Part shown: piece after piece, positions 29,418-39,915 of the stretch
Position numbering within the stretch: position 1 is the stretch's first letter
How the letters are laid out: each line of letters opens with the position of its first letter
Assembly: GCA_049487715.1 (NCBI GenBank)
Contig: CP150577.1
Location: 434,001 to 498,000, forward strand
DNA: 64,000 nucleotides
Source: Pycnococcus provasolii
Taxonomy: Eukaryota; Chlorophyta; Pseudoscourfieldiophyceae; Pseudoscourfieldiales
Direction: 5' to 3'
Notes under the pieces: model-generated
The model's input: only the letters and a program-made list of their open reading frames with translations
The model's database searches: none
Told to the model about the DNA's origin: nothing
Position numbers and translations under genes: made by a program

Positions 29418-30424
29418 ATGATCAACAACAAGCATCTCGTTGATGCTTTGGCTGCTATATTGAGCATAATAAGCAGCATAAGTCTTATCATGGTCAACAA
29501 ACTTTTGATGGGGGCAAAAGGTTGTGCCTTTCAGTTTGGTAAGTGTATAATAAGGACGAAGTAAGCCGAACCAAAACTGAATAACTTACCCTGCCCCTGT
29601 ATTCCCCCGTGATAGCGACATGTTTGAATGGGTTGCACTTTTTCACCACAGCTCTTGGATTGTTTGCAGCGCGAAAGTTGCAACGCGAAACTAATGATCT
29701 TAGGTCAAAGTGCAGTGTTGTTCCAGCGCACGTTTTCATGTTTTTCATAATAGTTGCCAACCTCTCCATCGCAAGTTTGAACATCAGTCTAATGTTGAAT
29801 AATGTAAGTGTTTATCAGATAGCAAAGCTTTGTGTGCTGCCTTACACTGGCATTGCCGAGTATTGGTCAATGGGGCGTACCATACCCCTTAATTGCGTAT
29901 TATGCATTGTGTTGGTTCTCGTGGGTGTTGGGCTAACCTCTGTGTCTGACGTCACCCTGACTTGGTATGGGTGTTTTTGGGCAACCCTCTCTATTTTTGC
30001 CTCTGGAACACAACAAGTGATGGTTTCATGGATCCAGCATAAGTATCATGTGCGAAGTTCGGACCTTTTGGAGCAGGTGGCGTTGGCACAAGCTTTTACG
30101 CTTCTTCTTTTCGGGCCTATCTTAGACTATGCAATAACTATGACTTGGGTGCATGAATACGTGTTTACTAAAACAAGCTTATGCTTATTGGTAAGCAGTT
30201 GCATGATAGCCATTCTCGTAAACTATAGTCAGTTTCTATGCCTTGGTCGCTTTTCGGCTTTGTCTTTTCAAGTACTAGCACATGTGAAGACAATTTTGAT
30301 ATTTGGAATGGGTATAATTATATTTGAGGAGACTCTAACTTTGAAGTTAGCCTGTGGCATAACCACTGCAATGTTTGGCATCATTGGTTATGGAGTAGCG
30401 AGAAAAGCAGGGACGAAACAATAG
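29418..30424 (+). CDS. TPT/DMT-family nucleotide-sugar-type transporter, one intron
   Basis: Two exons, 29418-29538 and 29616-30424, give 309 residues. The intron (29539-29615, 77 nt) has GTAAGT and TAG borders, and splicing joins ...GCAFQF to ATCLNGLHFFTTALG in frame. This rebuilds the conserved family start, with the lysine of SLIMVNKLL in the first helix. Eight to ten hydrophobic helices follow, with NVSVYQIAKLCVLPY and the C-terminal helix pair typical of triose-phosphate/nucleotide-sugar translocators. It probably imports a nucleotide sugar or related donor into the Golgi lumen for the transferases in this window; the substrate cannot be predicted. It converges with the SDR gene. Confidence 0.85.
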
Positions 30425-30553
30425 AAACAACATCCATTGTTTTCACAACTGTCACCTCTTTTTTTAGGCGCCGTATGTTCCATCCAGAAGAAAATAGGAA
30501 AGAGGTGTTCGCTCACGTCGTCGGGTACAAGCAATCTACCTGTTAAAATGATG

Positions 30554-31285
30554 TCAAATATCAAGAGGGATAACACGCCGTTGCCAATTGAGCATTTTTC
30601 CTCTAGCGTCGTCGCCAAATCGATCACACGCACGAACCAGACCCTTTGCACTCTTCGCAGGAGCGATACCTCGAAAACCCGTCATCCTTGTAGCTACTTG
30701 GCCAGGTTGTAAAAGGACGGCTTTGAATTTAGACTCCCTCCATTGCAATTCATACTCTGCAAACATTTTGTTGGCCAAATGCTTTGATTTCGCATATGCG
30801 CACCAGTCGTCAGTGTCACACACACCACCGAGTGTTTGCGTCTTCCTGTCGAGCACGCTCTGCGTTCCCATACTACATGTTATTATGCACAGTGGTCTAT
30901 GTTCGCTAGGCTCTAATGACGGAAGTAGAGCAGATATGACGCGGTAAACTGCCCTTGCGTTGACATCCGATTGATAAGTATAGTTGCCTTTGTTTGTACC
31001 GGCGCTGTAGAAAAGCATGTGAAAAACAGCGCCATCCTCCTTTAATTGCACTGCGAGATGAGAGATCTCTGTCTCGTTCGTGACGTCAAGTTTATGGAAA
31101 GTTGTGCGTGTACTCAGTTTATATCGAGCGTGATTACTTTCGGTTTGGTTTAGACTTCGTGTTGTGACGTGAACGCGTGCTCCTCGTTGTTTGTCGTACT
31201 GCTGAACAACTGCAAGGCCAATTCCGCTCGAACCACCAATGACTAAGACCCGTGGCGGGAGGGTACATTCTGAGCGGGGTCTCAA
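30554..31285 (-). pseudogene. Short-chain dehydrogenase/reductase, start missing
   Basis: About 243 codons of a classical SDR: the NAD(P)-binding GGSSGIG glycine motif, the catalytic Ser in ITCSMG, and YAKSK holding the Tyr and Lys. The frame has no ATG ahead of the Rossmann motif, and a TGA lies two codons before its first sense codons. Upstream is a dispersed repeat (TCTCAAAACTCAGAT). Either an upstream exon supplies the start (a CAG acceptor occurs near 31270) or the repeat cut off the 5' end. If functional, it would reduce or oxidise a small carbonyl or sugar. Confidence 0.7.
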
Positions 31286-31460
31286 AACTCAGATCTGGGG
31301 ATTTTCTCATCGGTGGGGATACCTCGAAATTGAACCGTGGATACCCCTTCATCTGAGCCCCCCCCCCCCCCGCCCCCCTTTTCTCCCTCAATCTGAAATC
31401 TGAGCATCAGTTCAAATGGAAAAGGGGCTCAAAACTCAGATTTCGACCCCAAGTGAGAAC
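31275..31460. repeat. Direct repeats of a TCTCAAAACTCAGAT motif
   Basis: GGGGTCTCAAAACTCAGATC at about 31276 and GGGGCTCAAAACTCAGATTT at about 31427 flank a C-rich tract (31357-31378). A 30-bp GTGAGAACGAGTCTTCAG direct repeat follows at 31456 and 31491. Confidence 0.6.
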
Positions 31461-31659
31461 GAGTCTTCAGTTCGGGTTTTGGAACGAGACAAGTGAGAAC
31501 GAGTCTTCAGTTCGGGTTTGGTTTTATCGAGTTGCCTTCTCGGGTCTTGTTTATAGTGGAAAAGGGTAAAACCCTCCGAGCCCGTTTTTGAAGGTTGGCT
31601 CTACCACTTCCTCTCAGGGTCCCCAACTGTGGTCCCCAACTAATCTATACACGCGCGCG

Positions 31660-31862
31660 CGTCGTCTGCTGCTGCTGCGGTCGTCTTCGCGCGTCTTGGA
31701 TCGCGGTCACCTGCTGCTGCCTGCTGCTGTTGTCTTCGCGCGTCTTGGATCGCGGTCACCTGCTGCTGCCCCCACCACACACAACCGTGGGGCCACCTTG
31801 CAATAGGCAACCTCCACCCGGGGGCCGGGGCCGCCTTGCAACGGGCAACCTCCACCCGGGGC
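31660..31862. repeat. GC-rich short direct repeats
   Basis: A ~48-bp unit with CGCGCGTCTTGGATCGCGG occurs at about 31689 and 31737. A second unit containing GGCAACCTCCACCCGGG follows at about 31806 and 31844. Frames through them are artefacts. Confidence 0.7.
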
Positions 31863-31915
31863 CGCCTCACCTGTCCACATCACGTGACCTTGCAAGTCCC
31901 AAAGTCCCCAAGGAG

Positions 31916-31947
31916 CAAGAAAATCCACATTTATGTGGATTTTCTTG
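31916..31947. repeat. Perfect 15-bp inverted repeat
   Basis: CAAGAAAATCCACAT, a 2-nt centre, then its exact complement. It may be a retroelement-end palindrome or a terminator-like hairpin; nothing coding abuts it. Confidence 0.8.
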
Positions 31948-32382
31948 GTGATACGTCATCCTGATAACGTATCCCCGAATCATTCGACCGTCTCTTGGCT
32001 TCTCTAAGAGACGGCCGCCACGTCGTTGGACTCATGGTACAGCGGCCACGAGCCACGCGCTCCTCTAAGCACGCGGCCACGCTTGGCCAAGTTCGTCACT
32101 CTTTACTTTAAGACTTGTAACTTGTCTTAAGACTCTTTTACCTCAAGAACGTACCTTAAGGTCAGCCTCCCTGACCCTTAAGTTGTCGCACGTCTGCTAC
32201 AGCAACTACCGATTGAACGGGGGTTATCCAGGTTATCCTGGGGGGTTACCCTTTCTTGGCAACCCCTCTAGTAGTCTCAATTAATTGATATTCAACCCCA
32301 ACACCTCCCCTTCAATAATAATAGTGTATCGATGCGACTTTGCACTCCTCATAGCTGCTGAACGGTGGGATATTTTCTAAGT
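31948..32382. other. Spacer ahead of the FkbM-like gene
   Basis: Includes small inverted words (AAGACTTGTAACTTGTCTT near 32110; CTTAAGGTCAG near 32155) and AT-rich sequence near the start codon. No gene is supported. Confidence 0.4.
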
Positions 32383-33630
32383 ATGAAGGTCTCTGTCAAT
32401 TTCAGGCGAAGTGTTTTCGACAGGTGGAAAGCAATCTATTGTTCCATAACTTTACTTCTCATTATCATGTGGGTGGTTTTACGTTATGAGAAATCTGCAC
32501 TCTTAGTCACAAGTTCACAACATAAGTTAAACATCGCAAAAACCCGTCCGCTCGAAAGCGCGTCAGGAAAGCATAGTCGTACGTATGCTCCATCATGGAT
32601 GAGCTATGGACGTGTGGACAGCCGCTTCGATTTTACTACAGACAAGGAAAGTGTACAGGAGCACGCTTTACAGGAGCACGCTTTACAGCGTCAAAGAAGT
32701 CTTTCCAAGCAACGCTCATATTCACGTCCTGTGCGTTTTCCAACCGAGGCACATCGTGTTGCTCAACTTTTGTTGCAGAAACGTCGTCTCAGCTCAAAGT
32801 TTTTCATCAACATAGGTGCAAGAGATGGTGTCAAAAATGATCCCGTATATCCACTCTACGCTGTTGGTTGGCGTGGGATAGCTTTCGAGGGTGACTCTGC
32901 TTGGTTTGCGAAACTAAAACAGAACTTGGATACAAGTCGTGTGAAGATGTATGAAGGCTTTGTCACGCCAGATGACATTGTGAAAACCTTGAAGACCTTT
33001 CGATCTCCTCAGAAGCCTGGCTTTCTAAAAATCGACATTGACGGATACGACTGTCCAGTTCTTGAAGCTGTGCTGGCAGGCGGTTACCAACCGGACCTCA
33101 TCCAAATGGAGGTGAATGTTGAAATTCCGCCTCCCATGTCTTTCAGTATTCAATATACACCCGGTTATTCCCGGATTGCGAAAACACCGCTTTTTGGGTG
33201 CAACATCGTGTATCAGTCGAATCTCTTGGTTAGGAACGGATACAAGCTGGCCCAAATAGCCTGGAGTCGGAATTCAGACCGTAGCATAATGCACGACACC
33301 CTCTACGTCCGTGGTCCATTATGGGAGAATGCGCTATTCGGTGAAGCGAGAGGATTGACGTTTTGGTATGACAAAGTCGTTGATAAGATTTTATCGATAT
33401 GTCGCAAATTCGGCATTGAGGCAAAAGTCTACTTCACAGGAAGTGGACGAGAAGGCTTTAAAAAATCTTGCCTAGAGAGACACGGGAAGTGGTTCATTGG
33501 CATTTCTGAAATCTCCAACTCTACTTTAGGAAGCAACGAAGAAGTTTGTGCCGATATAAAGTATTTATTGGAAAAATACAAGAGATCGCGTGGTGTCACG
33601 GAAGGTATAAAATACACAATGGAATGTTGA
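32383..33630 (+). CDS. FkbM-like methyltransferase, type II membrane protein
   Basis: 415 residues from the ATG at 32383. A basic N-terminus leads into a hydrophobic anchor (IYCSITLLLIIMWVVL). A stem with a repeated QEHAL follows, from a duplicated 15-bp word. The catalytic part has KFFINIGARDGVKNDPVYPL as SAM loop and GFLKIDIDGYDCPVLEAVL as the FkbM-type acidic motif, plus a third strand QMEVNVEIPPP. The C-terminal ~100 residues are unassigned. It is similar in plan to module 2 of the fusion genes but clearly diverged. Likely substrate: a luminal glycan. Confidence 0.8.
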   Translation: MKVSVNFRRSVFDRWKAIYCSITLLLIIMWVVLRYEKSALLVTSSQHKLNIAKTRPLESASGKHSRTYAPSWMSYGRVDSRFDFTTDKESVQEHALQEHALQRQRSLSKQRSYSRPVRFPTEAHRVAQLLLQKRRLSSKFFINIGARDGVKNDPVYPLYAVGWRGIAFEGDSAWFAKLKQNLDTSRVKMYEGFVTPDDIVKTLKTFRSPQKPGFLKIDIDGYDCPVLEAVLAGGYQPDLIQMEVNVEIPPPMSFSIQYTPGYSRIAKTPLFGCNIVYQSNLLVRNGYKLAQIAWSRNSDRSIMHDTLYVRGPLWENALFGEARGLTFWYDKVVDKILSICRKFGIEAKVYFTGSGREGFKKSCLERHGKWFIGISEISNSTLGSNEEVCADIKYLLEKYKRSRGVTEGIKYTMEC

Positions 33631-33715
33631 TTTAATTGTTGAACTTGAAACACGTCACGAGGCATGGGGTGTTACATAGCGTTGTCGCACCAACTCCTGG
33701 GTCCACACCACACAC

Positions 33716-33808
33716 AATTTCTCTTCAGGTATATGAGCCTCAAGTTTTATAGCAACTACGCTAACACGAGTCAACCTACGAAACTTTACAGCCTTTGAGT
33801 ATACATAT
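33716..33808. repeat. Partial copy of LTR-flanking repeat
   Basis: TCTCTTCAGGTATATGAGCC through GAGTATACATATG matches the 3' flank of the LTR-like copies near 39330-39415 and 53171-53240. It is an old fragment. Confidence 0.6.
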
Positions 33809-33977
33809 GAGTCCTCCTCCTCCTCATCTCCCAAGTTAAGGCGGTAAGGCCAAACTTGGCCCTGTGGGGATGTCCCTTAGTTTATATATAATCATTGTTC
33901 TATCAAAGTCTAATCAAAAGACAAAACCCTAAACGACAGAATTCTAACAAAAAAGTTTAGAATACTAAAACTTTAAG

Positions 33978-34318
33978 GGAAAAAGGTAGTTTGGCCGTCT
34001 CTTTTGGCAAAAAAAGGTAGTTTGGCCGTCCCCTCCCCTCCCCTGGACCTATTTCCCCACTCGTTTGAGGCATTTGCTTTGGTCGGTATCCCAGGTCGGA
34101 GCAAAGTCGATTGACTGCCCAAAGCCGTGTGACTGCCCAAAGGTTAGGGCACCCGTCCCGAAGCTAGTGGTTAGGTTTATAACAGCCAAAGACTCTCGAC
34201 CTGGGATACCGACCAAAGCAAATGCCTCAAAGGAGTGGGGAAATAGGTCCAGGGGAGGGGAGGGGACGGCCAAACTACCTTTTTTTGCCAAAAGAGACGG
34301 CCAAACTGCCTTTTTCCC
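33978..34318. mobile_element. Long fold-back (inverted-repeat) element
   Basis: Arms 33978-34098 and 34197-34318 are near-perfect inverted copies about 121 bp long (outer end GGGAAAAAGGTAGTTTGGCC) around a ~98-bp centre. The arms contain an internal direct repeat of AAAAGGTAGTTTGGCCGTC. There is no coding capacity. It matches a non-autonomous fold-back DNA element; transcripts would form a long hairpin and could feed small RNA production. Confidence 0.85.
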
Positions 34319-34374
34319 AAACTTTAAAAGTTTGGGGAAATCCAAAAATGAAAGTTTGGGGAAAGGTCAAACGT

Positions 34375-34718
34375 GAATTCAGCAATCCGGAGTGCACTGG
34401 CGGCGGGAAGGGCGCCACGCCGGGCAGTACTGATCGTCTCGCGTTGCGCGGCCCGAAGACCATTACGAACGGCAGAGACTGTCGGTCCTTTAGCTGGGCC
34501 GTCGCCCAAACCAGTGTCTTCATAGACACAGTTAATTGCTGTCAGATAGGGCTGCAAGCTGCGAGCAGACACCGTACCGTTGCGCCCCAACCAAGCGATG
34601 TAGTCGACGATGTCACCCTCAGTTGCCGCGTAGGGGTTGATCCCAATCTCAGCGCTGAACTTCTTGAACTGATTGAACGCTGAGCGGTACGTCTTGTACG
34701 ACCGCGGTGCTTCATATA
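34375..34718 (-). pseudogene. Tyrosine-recombinase N-terminal (core-binding) fragment, DIRS/Crypton-like
   Basis: About 115 codons including PRSYKTYRSAFNQFKKFS, EGDIVDYIAWLGRNGTVS and a following SARSLQPYLTAINCVYED, the pattern of the SAM-like core-binding domain of tyrosine recombinases in DIRS or Crypton elements. The catalytic domain with the R-H-R-Y residues is absent. The frame opens out of a (CTTATA) microsatellite at 34720-34755. Confidence 0.65.
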
Positions 34719-34754
34719 TACTTATACTAATACTTATACTTATACTTATACTTA

Positions 34755-34833
34755 TACGCGCCCCCTTATCCCTCTGGGATCCCGAGTCCTCAACAACGGT
34801 TCCCCACAAGGCATATAAGGTATAATCTCGACA
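34755..34833 (-). repeat. Partial LTR (5' half), inverted
   Basis: Reverse complement of the start of the 140-bp LTR family (TGTCGAGATTATACC at its outer end). It is truncated at the microsatellite. Confidence 0.65.
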
Positions 34834-34898
34834 GGCACCCCGAATACGAATGTATTCGGTCCAAACTGTAATATTGTAATATCCCGCCTTAAAATACA

Positions 34899-35957
34899 AT
34901 GAAGCTAATACAATTACCTGTGACACGAATTTATCTGCTCTTATTAGTCTGTTATACGTCACGAGCTGCGCGCCGTGGACCAAAGCCTGAATTTGTTGGT
35001 CTTAAGCCTTTGGCAACTCAAACTTATCTTAAAAATGAGTTTGTAGGACGTTACTTACGCGTCAACGAGGTAAAGACTAAACAGACAATCTTCCCTTTTC
35101 TTATTGGGGACTGCGACTGTCGTGGGCTATTAAGTGATAACAGCAGCCATCCGGTGGTCTGGCCACCTCTGAGGCGTATGCCTCAAAGCCTCCATGAACA
35201 ATATACTCTTGGTGGTGAAGTTGGCATTCGCAACTTCTATCAAGTGTCTGGTGGCTCATCAGCTAAACATAAGTATTTTGGGTCTAGTGCTATGGAGTCT
35301 ATTTGGTCAATAGAACGTGTAGAGAGTCTTGTTTCTTCAGTTCGTAATAGACAAAATATGCGAAATAGACGAACAACTAAAGACCCCATCTCCGCATATG
35401 GTGCTGGTATTGACGACGCTTTTGACAAAGCTCTGAAGGCGTTTTCAGTCTCAGGACTTCGAGGTGCGGTGCTTGGCTCACAAACACCATGGCTGGAGGC
35501 AACTCTGCTTGCATATGGGGCAAAACATGTCGAGACGATAGAATATGGTGAGATAGCGAGCAGACATCCGAAGATAACTACGCTGCGTCCAACCGAAGCA
35601 TATGCTAAGTTTTTGAATAATACGCATGTTTTATACGATTTTGTCGCCTCCTTCTCTTCTGTAGAACACAGCGGAATGGGTCGTTACGGAGATCCGATGA
35701 ATCCATCAGCAGATATTGAGGCGGTTGCGGCAATGTCCTGTCTGGTCAAGAAGGGAGGACGAATGTTTCTTGGCGTACCATCAGGCGGAGATAGCGTACA
35801 CTGGAATGCTCATCGCGTGTACGGTGCAAAGAGATTTCCCCTTCTCACAGTCAACTGGAAGCTTCAAGCAGTATTTGGTGTGGTAAAGTGGGGGGTTTCG
35901 GATTGGGACACGCAGCCAATTCTAGTCTTCGAAAATCATTTGAGTGCTGCAACCTAG
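34899..35957 (+). CDS. DUF268 protein, SAM-methyltransferase-like, secreted/anchored
   Basis: 352 residues with an N-terminal hydrophobic segment (IYLLLLVCYTSRAA). From residue ~185 it matches the DUF268 pattern: GAVLGSQTPWLEATLLAYGA, ETIEYGE, a YDFVASFSSVEHSGMGRYGD block and MFLGVPSGGD followed by HRVYG. DUF268 proteins have a Rossmann-like methyltransferase fold and are found in algae, nematodes and bacterial glycan clusters, but their reaction is not established. The first half is unassigned. It sits among FkbM genes, which supports a glycan-modifying role. Confidence 0.8.
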   Translation: MKLIQLPVTRIYLLLLVCYTSRAARRGPKPEFVGLKPLATQTYLKNEFVGRYLRVNEVKTKQTIFPFLIGDCDCRGLLSDNSSHPVVWPPLRRMPQSLHEQYTLGGEVGIRNFYQVSGGSSAKHKYFGSSAMESIWSIERVESLVSSVRNRQNMRNRRTTKDPISAYGAGIDDAFDKALKAFSVSGLRGAVLGSQTPWLEATLLAYGAKHVETIEYGEIASRHPKITTLRPTEAYAKFLNNTHVLYDFVASFSSVEHSGMGRYGDPMNPSADIEAVAAMSCLVKKGGRMFLGVPSGGDSVHWNAHRVYGAKRFPLLTVNWKLQAVFGVVKWGVSDWDTQPILVFENHLSAAT

Positions 35958-36055
35958 ATGCTACAACAATGTCTCCTATTAATCATAGCCCAACTTTGCC
36001 AAAACCCTGTAGACGAGGAGAGGTTTCACTTCCCTATAATAGAGTTAGAAAGATC

Positions 36056-37770
36056 CTAATTCTTCATCACGTCACCCACCTTTTCTGCAGGAGGTGGCTC
36101 AACCAAGTGGAAGGATGTCAGCAGTTGTATAGCACGTGTGAAGGTCATGGTCTTCAACTGTTCTCCGTCTGACGCAAGGAAGGTGCGCTCCCATGTTGCT
36201 GCCAATATCTCAGCTCGCTTTTGGACTTCGCGAGTGAATAGGGGGTTCTCTTTTCCTGCGAGTTTGCGTGAGTGTGGAAATGTGGGGTCGCCTTCCACTT
36301 CGGCAGTCAATTTCGCAAAGCCGTGTCGGGTGGGATACAGCACAGCACCATGACGAAGAGTGGATTCCACGCGAATGAACACCTCAGAAGTTTTCTTGAT
36401 ATATTCCTGGGCTTCACGCCAGTCTTGAGGAGATGTTGTGACTGCCGTCGGCCATTCTCTTGCTGATTCGCCGCGTGAAACATGTTCCAGGTGTTTCACA
36501 ATTTTTCCCAAAAACACGGTGAACGTGAACTGGTTCCTGCTGAGCGTCTTCTTTAAGGAACGATTGTATCGCTCCACGTGCTGGTTATGGTGAGGAAAGC
36601 CGGCGATGTTCTGCGCTCGTGACCAGAATGTTCGCACAGGCCAATGATCTTCACCATTCTTACGCCATTTTGACATGAGCAGCTCGAACAAGATCGTGGC
36701 TACGTACGAACTCAAACCAGCAGGAACTTCGTGGAGCAGTCGGATATCTTCTTTGAGTTTCGGAATCCATTCCTTTGTTTTCGTTTTCACTTTGTGTATG
36801 TTCTTGTGTAAAGCTCCAACTGGCGACGTCAAGTGTGTATAACATGTCAGACCGATACGCTCAAGGGGTTGCATTTCAGGTGGCAGTGCCGCAAACGCTT
36901 CGTCGTGACCGTTCTTGATGGTTTCCGCGTTATCGTTCATGTTTATGAGTGTAACGTCGCCGACTGAGAAGTTCACAACTCGTTTCGCACCTTCTCATAT
37001 TGCGTGCGATAGGAACTTGAAATCCTCTGTCCGCTCATGCTCATGTCTGACCAGCACCATTCCCACTGGGTGATAATGCCCATCGAGATCGACGGTTCCA
37101 CACGGCAGCACAGGTCTTATCTCGAGCATGATCTTGTACGTAGCATCTGTCGCGAAGAAACAAACTGATTTAGCCAAGTCCGCTTGTGTCTTGATGTTCC
37201 TTAAGAGTCTAATAGTTGTCAAAAAGATTCTGAAATTATGTCCATCAAATTCAGATTTTAATACGAATACCTCGTCCAGGTCGTCGGGTACGCGGCTGTA
37301 CTTTGCGCACCACTCCTTGAGTTCGAGAAGAGTGTCGCCAACTTTTGCTTTGCGTATTTCTTTTCGAGCGACCTTCGCGTAAGCTTGCACTGACTTTATA
37401 GTTGGTAGTCCCCCTACAGCAAGTCCTTTCGCCGGGGATCACGTAGCTGTCTCCATCATCGCGTCGAGAATCTCCTTAGGCTCCGTGTGCGAACGCAATT
37501 GCTGTCGGGTGAAATCTTTTTGCTGTTCGGTGAGCCCGCGAGCCTTCGTGTGCGAGTTGTGCACGTCTAGTGAATGTTGTGGGTTAGGCTGTGCTTCGCG
37601 CCATGTGGAGTACTCGCCCGTCAGCCCGTCCTCAATGATCTTGCACTTGAACTCGCACTTCTTAAGCAAGCACTTGCAACAGTAGACATTGTCGAACACA
37701 TCGTCTACGCCAACGTGTCTCTTATTGAGCTCAAGGCACGACTGCCCTTTCGTCATTGGGTAGCCGGAGG
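36056..37770 (-). pseudogene. Broken Mutator-like transposase
   Basis: Three successive minus-strand frames make up one ancestral protein. The N-terminal part (about 37770-37439) has a Cys cluster YCCKCLLKKCEFKC like a FLYWCH finger. The middle (37390-36995) has VCFFATDATYKIMLE with the first catalytic Asp. The last (36976-36056) has NDNAETIKNGHDEAF, CYTHLT and PHHNQHVERYNRSLKK, supplying the other core residues. Frameshifts lie near 37390-37440 and at two points between 36976 and 37010. It is a different MULE subfamily from the intact one at 23120. No TIRs were found. Confidence 0.75.
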
Positions 37771-37771
37771 T

Positions 37772-37872
37772 TGATAGAGGGTGCCCCTCTTTTCTTCCCT
37801 TCGCCCCAAACCCCCAACTCAACCGCACACAAGCGCGAACCCCCACTTTCACCTTCGCGCCAAAACCTTCTT
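37772..37872 (+). repeat. LTR start, copy 1 (101 bp)
   Basis: Begins TGATAGAGGGTGCCCC and matches 38078-38178. The two copies are 306 bp apart and enclose the copia fragment. Confidence 0.75.
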
Positions 37873-38080
37873 CAACGATCAGGCATACAACGGCCGCACC
37901 AAGGCCATCGACATTCGCCTCAAGATGTTGCGCAAGGCCAAGGCTGTCGGCATTCTCAACCTCAAGCCCACGGGCTCAGACGACATGATTTCAGATATCC
38001 TAACCAAACAGCTACCGGCAAAGGATTTCTGGCGACACGCGCACACCATTCAGAACTGCGCGCGCGTCGAGGGGGAGTGA
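37873..38080 (+). pseudogene. Ty1/copia Pol C-terminus (end of RNase H) with polypurine tract
   Basis: About 69 codons with FNDQAYNGRTKAIDIRLKML and SDDMISDILTKQLPAKDFWR, the invariant tail of copia RNase H (RtKHId...ADilTK). The stop codon TGA is also the first three bases of the following LTR, and the preceding GAGGGGGAG is the polypurine tract. It therefore marks a true element 3' end next to its LTR. Confidence 0.8.
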
Positions 38081-38178
38081 TAGAGGGTGCCCCTCTTCTC
38101 TTCCCTTCGCCCCAAACCCCCAACTCAACCGCACACAAGCGCGAACCCCCACTTTCACCTTCGCGCCAAAACCTTCTT
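38078..38178 (+). repeat. 3' LTR start, copy 2
   Basis: Starts directly after the polypurine tract with TGATAGAGGGTGCCCC. It continues past 38178 into a segment with a GAGAGCC/GGCTCTC hairpin (about 38192-38213); the LTR's far end could not be fixed. Confidence 0.7.
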
Positions 38179-38519
38179 GTAAGGAACGGTCGAGAGCCCT
38201 CCTAAGGCTCTCCCGTTGCCCCGTTCCCTCTTCCTTTTTCTTTTCATTCTTGTAACGTGCGACTTCTTTTAATCACACGTTCGCAAGCGCGTGCGCACTT
38301 TCAGTGCCGCACGCAATCAGAAGTTTGTTGCAACAACACTTCCGCTGCCTCAAAGTTGGTCTTCACACGCCCAACCTCCGTGTACTCCGTGTTCGGCTTT
38401 CGTTTGCGTTTTGTGGGAGGTCCTGACGGGCCGACATCTTCAACGTTCTGTGCATTCTCCGCGGCATGCGCGGCGCTCGACCCAGCCTCGGAGGTACCAA
38501 CATCGGCAGTGCTTGGAAC

Positions 38520-38720
38520 GGATCGTACTCGACGAAAATAAGTATCAGTCAGTCCTAGACACTTACGAGCAGCAGGAACGACAACCCTCTTACGCAGAAC
38601 TGAAGGACAAGATAACTGCAATGCACAAGAGAAAAAGAGGCAAACCATCAAACGAAGGCCACTCCGCACTAATAAATCTCGCTGACCAAGGAACTCAATC
38701 TCTGTCCAGGCCACGCTTCT
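38520..38720 (+). pseudogene. Copia gag fragment
   Basis: Frame with LDENKYQSVLDTYEQQ, PSYAELKDKITAMHKRK and HSALINLADQG, which resembles the UBN2-type gag region. No start, and no knuckle follows. It lies just downstream of the LTR, consistent with debris of the same or a related element. Confidence 0.5.
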
Positions 38721-38860
38721 GCAGCAAGTGCAAGACGTGGACTGTCAAACATCTCCCTGGTTCTATTCGATCTCGGCGCGTTTCTTCCCGATTTCAAATT
38801 CGGTTGACTTTTTCCCCGATATCGATTTCTTTTCTTGATACTTCAAGTTTTTCTTAATAA

Positions 38861-39236
38861 CAGTTACAGCGCGTTTTTTACTCGGTCTCACCCACGCTGG
38901 GGTGGTGTGTGCAACGCCCTGCTGGGGATACAGCTTAGTGTGGACCTTGTAAGGTGGGGGAAAAGAATCCCCTTCCCTGTCTTATCTTTTCCCTGTAACT
39001 AAAGACATCACTTCTTACCTTATCCTCTCGTGGCGCTCCCTTAAGGTGACGGTCCTTGAGGGAGGTACGTGTTAGTGAACCGTACGCCGTCACACTTTAT
39101 TCTTGTCGCGGCCCCCGCGGCCCAGTACAGCCGCGCTCTTCTCCTTGGCGCGCCGCTTCATTCGATGTGCTCTAGAGCTCATCAGCGCGAATTTTTTGCA
39201 ACCAACTATAGTTGCGCCTGACCACCTTCCACAACG
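38861..39236. other. Spacer without supported gene
   Basis: GC-mixed unique sequence, with TTAAGG/CCTTAA words near 39040. Nothing coding could be supported. Confidence 0.4.
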
Positions 39237-39552
39237 GGAAGTTTGGTCGAGAACGGTTTTTCACTGTGCAGTTTCACTTCGCGTTTCAGTTGTAGTCCAA
39301 GTTTTTGAAAGCGGTAAAGTGTATTCGACGTCCAGATATGTATACTCAAAGACTGTGAAGTTTCGTAGGCTAACTTAAGGTAGCGTAGCTGTTTCACAAC
39401 TTGAGGCTCATATCCTGAAGAGAATAAGTAGAAAAGAAATGAAACGAGTGGTATTACAACTTAGACAACTTGGGGCCGCGTCCCCTTTCCCTCTGGGGTC
39501 TTATCTCCTCAACAACGGTTCCCCACAAGGCATATTAGGTATAATCTCGACA
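39237..39552 (-). repeat. LTR plus conserved flank, inverted copy
   Basis: 39416-39552 is the LTR (outer end TGTCGAGATTATACC on the minus strand, inner end TTATTCTCTTCA). 39237-39415 matches the 3' flank also present beside the copies at 44391 and 53029, so LTR and flank were duplicated as a unit. Confidence 0.75.
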
Positions 39553-39915
39553 GCGCCCTCACTCAGCCGTCCTGCTCATACTACTTGTGTGCTTCTTCCG
39601 CAAGGCCGTGAAGCCAGCGGCTACGCGCGCACGTAGTCGTTCACGACGTAAGCCCCTTTCCCTATCGCGTCTAAAAAATAATTAGGAGATGCAAGAGCTT
39701 CCACCCCAAGGGGTTTTAAAATTGGGGTATGGATAAGAGCCTCGCACACAGATAAAGGTATCTACAGGAACACGTTATATCCTCTTTCAATTTTAAAAGA
39801 GAGTTCCGACGAACAGTAATACAATAGGTGAGAAACACTGAGCTTTCTCAAGATCCAGCTTGTCTGACTTGACCATTCCAAAAGTGTTCATCGTTGATGA
39901 TAGCTCTCATAGATC

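Noticed and set aside
34065-34376. Frames inside the fold-back element
   Set aside because: They cover inverted arms; both strands read open merely because the arms are complementary.
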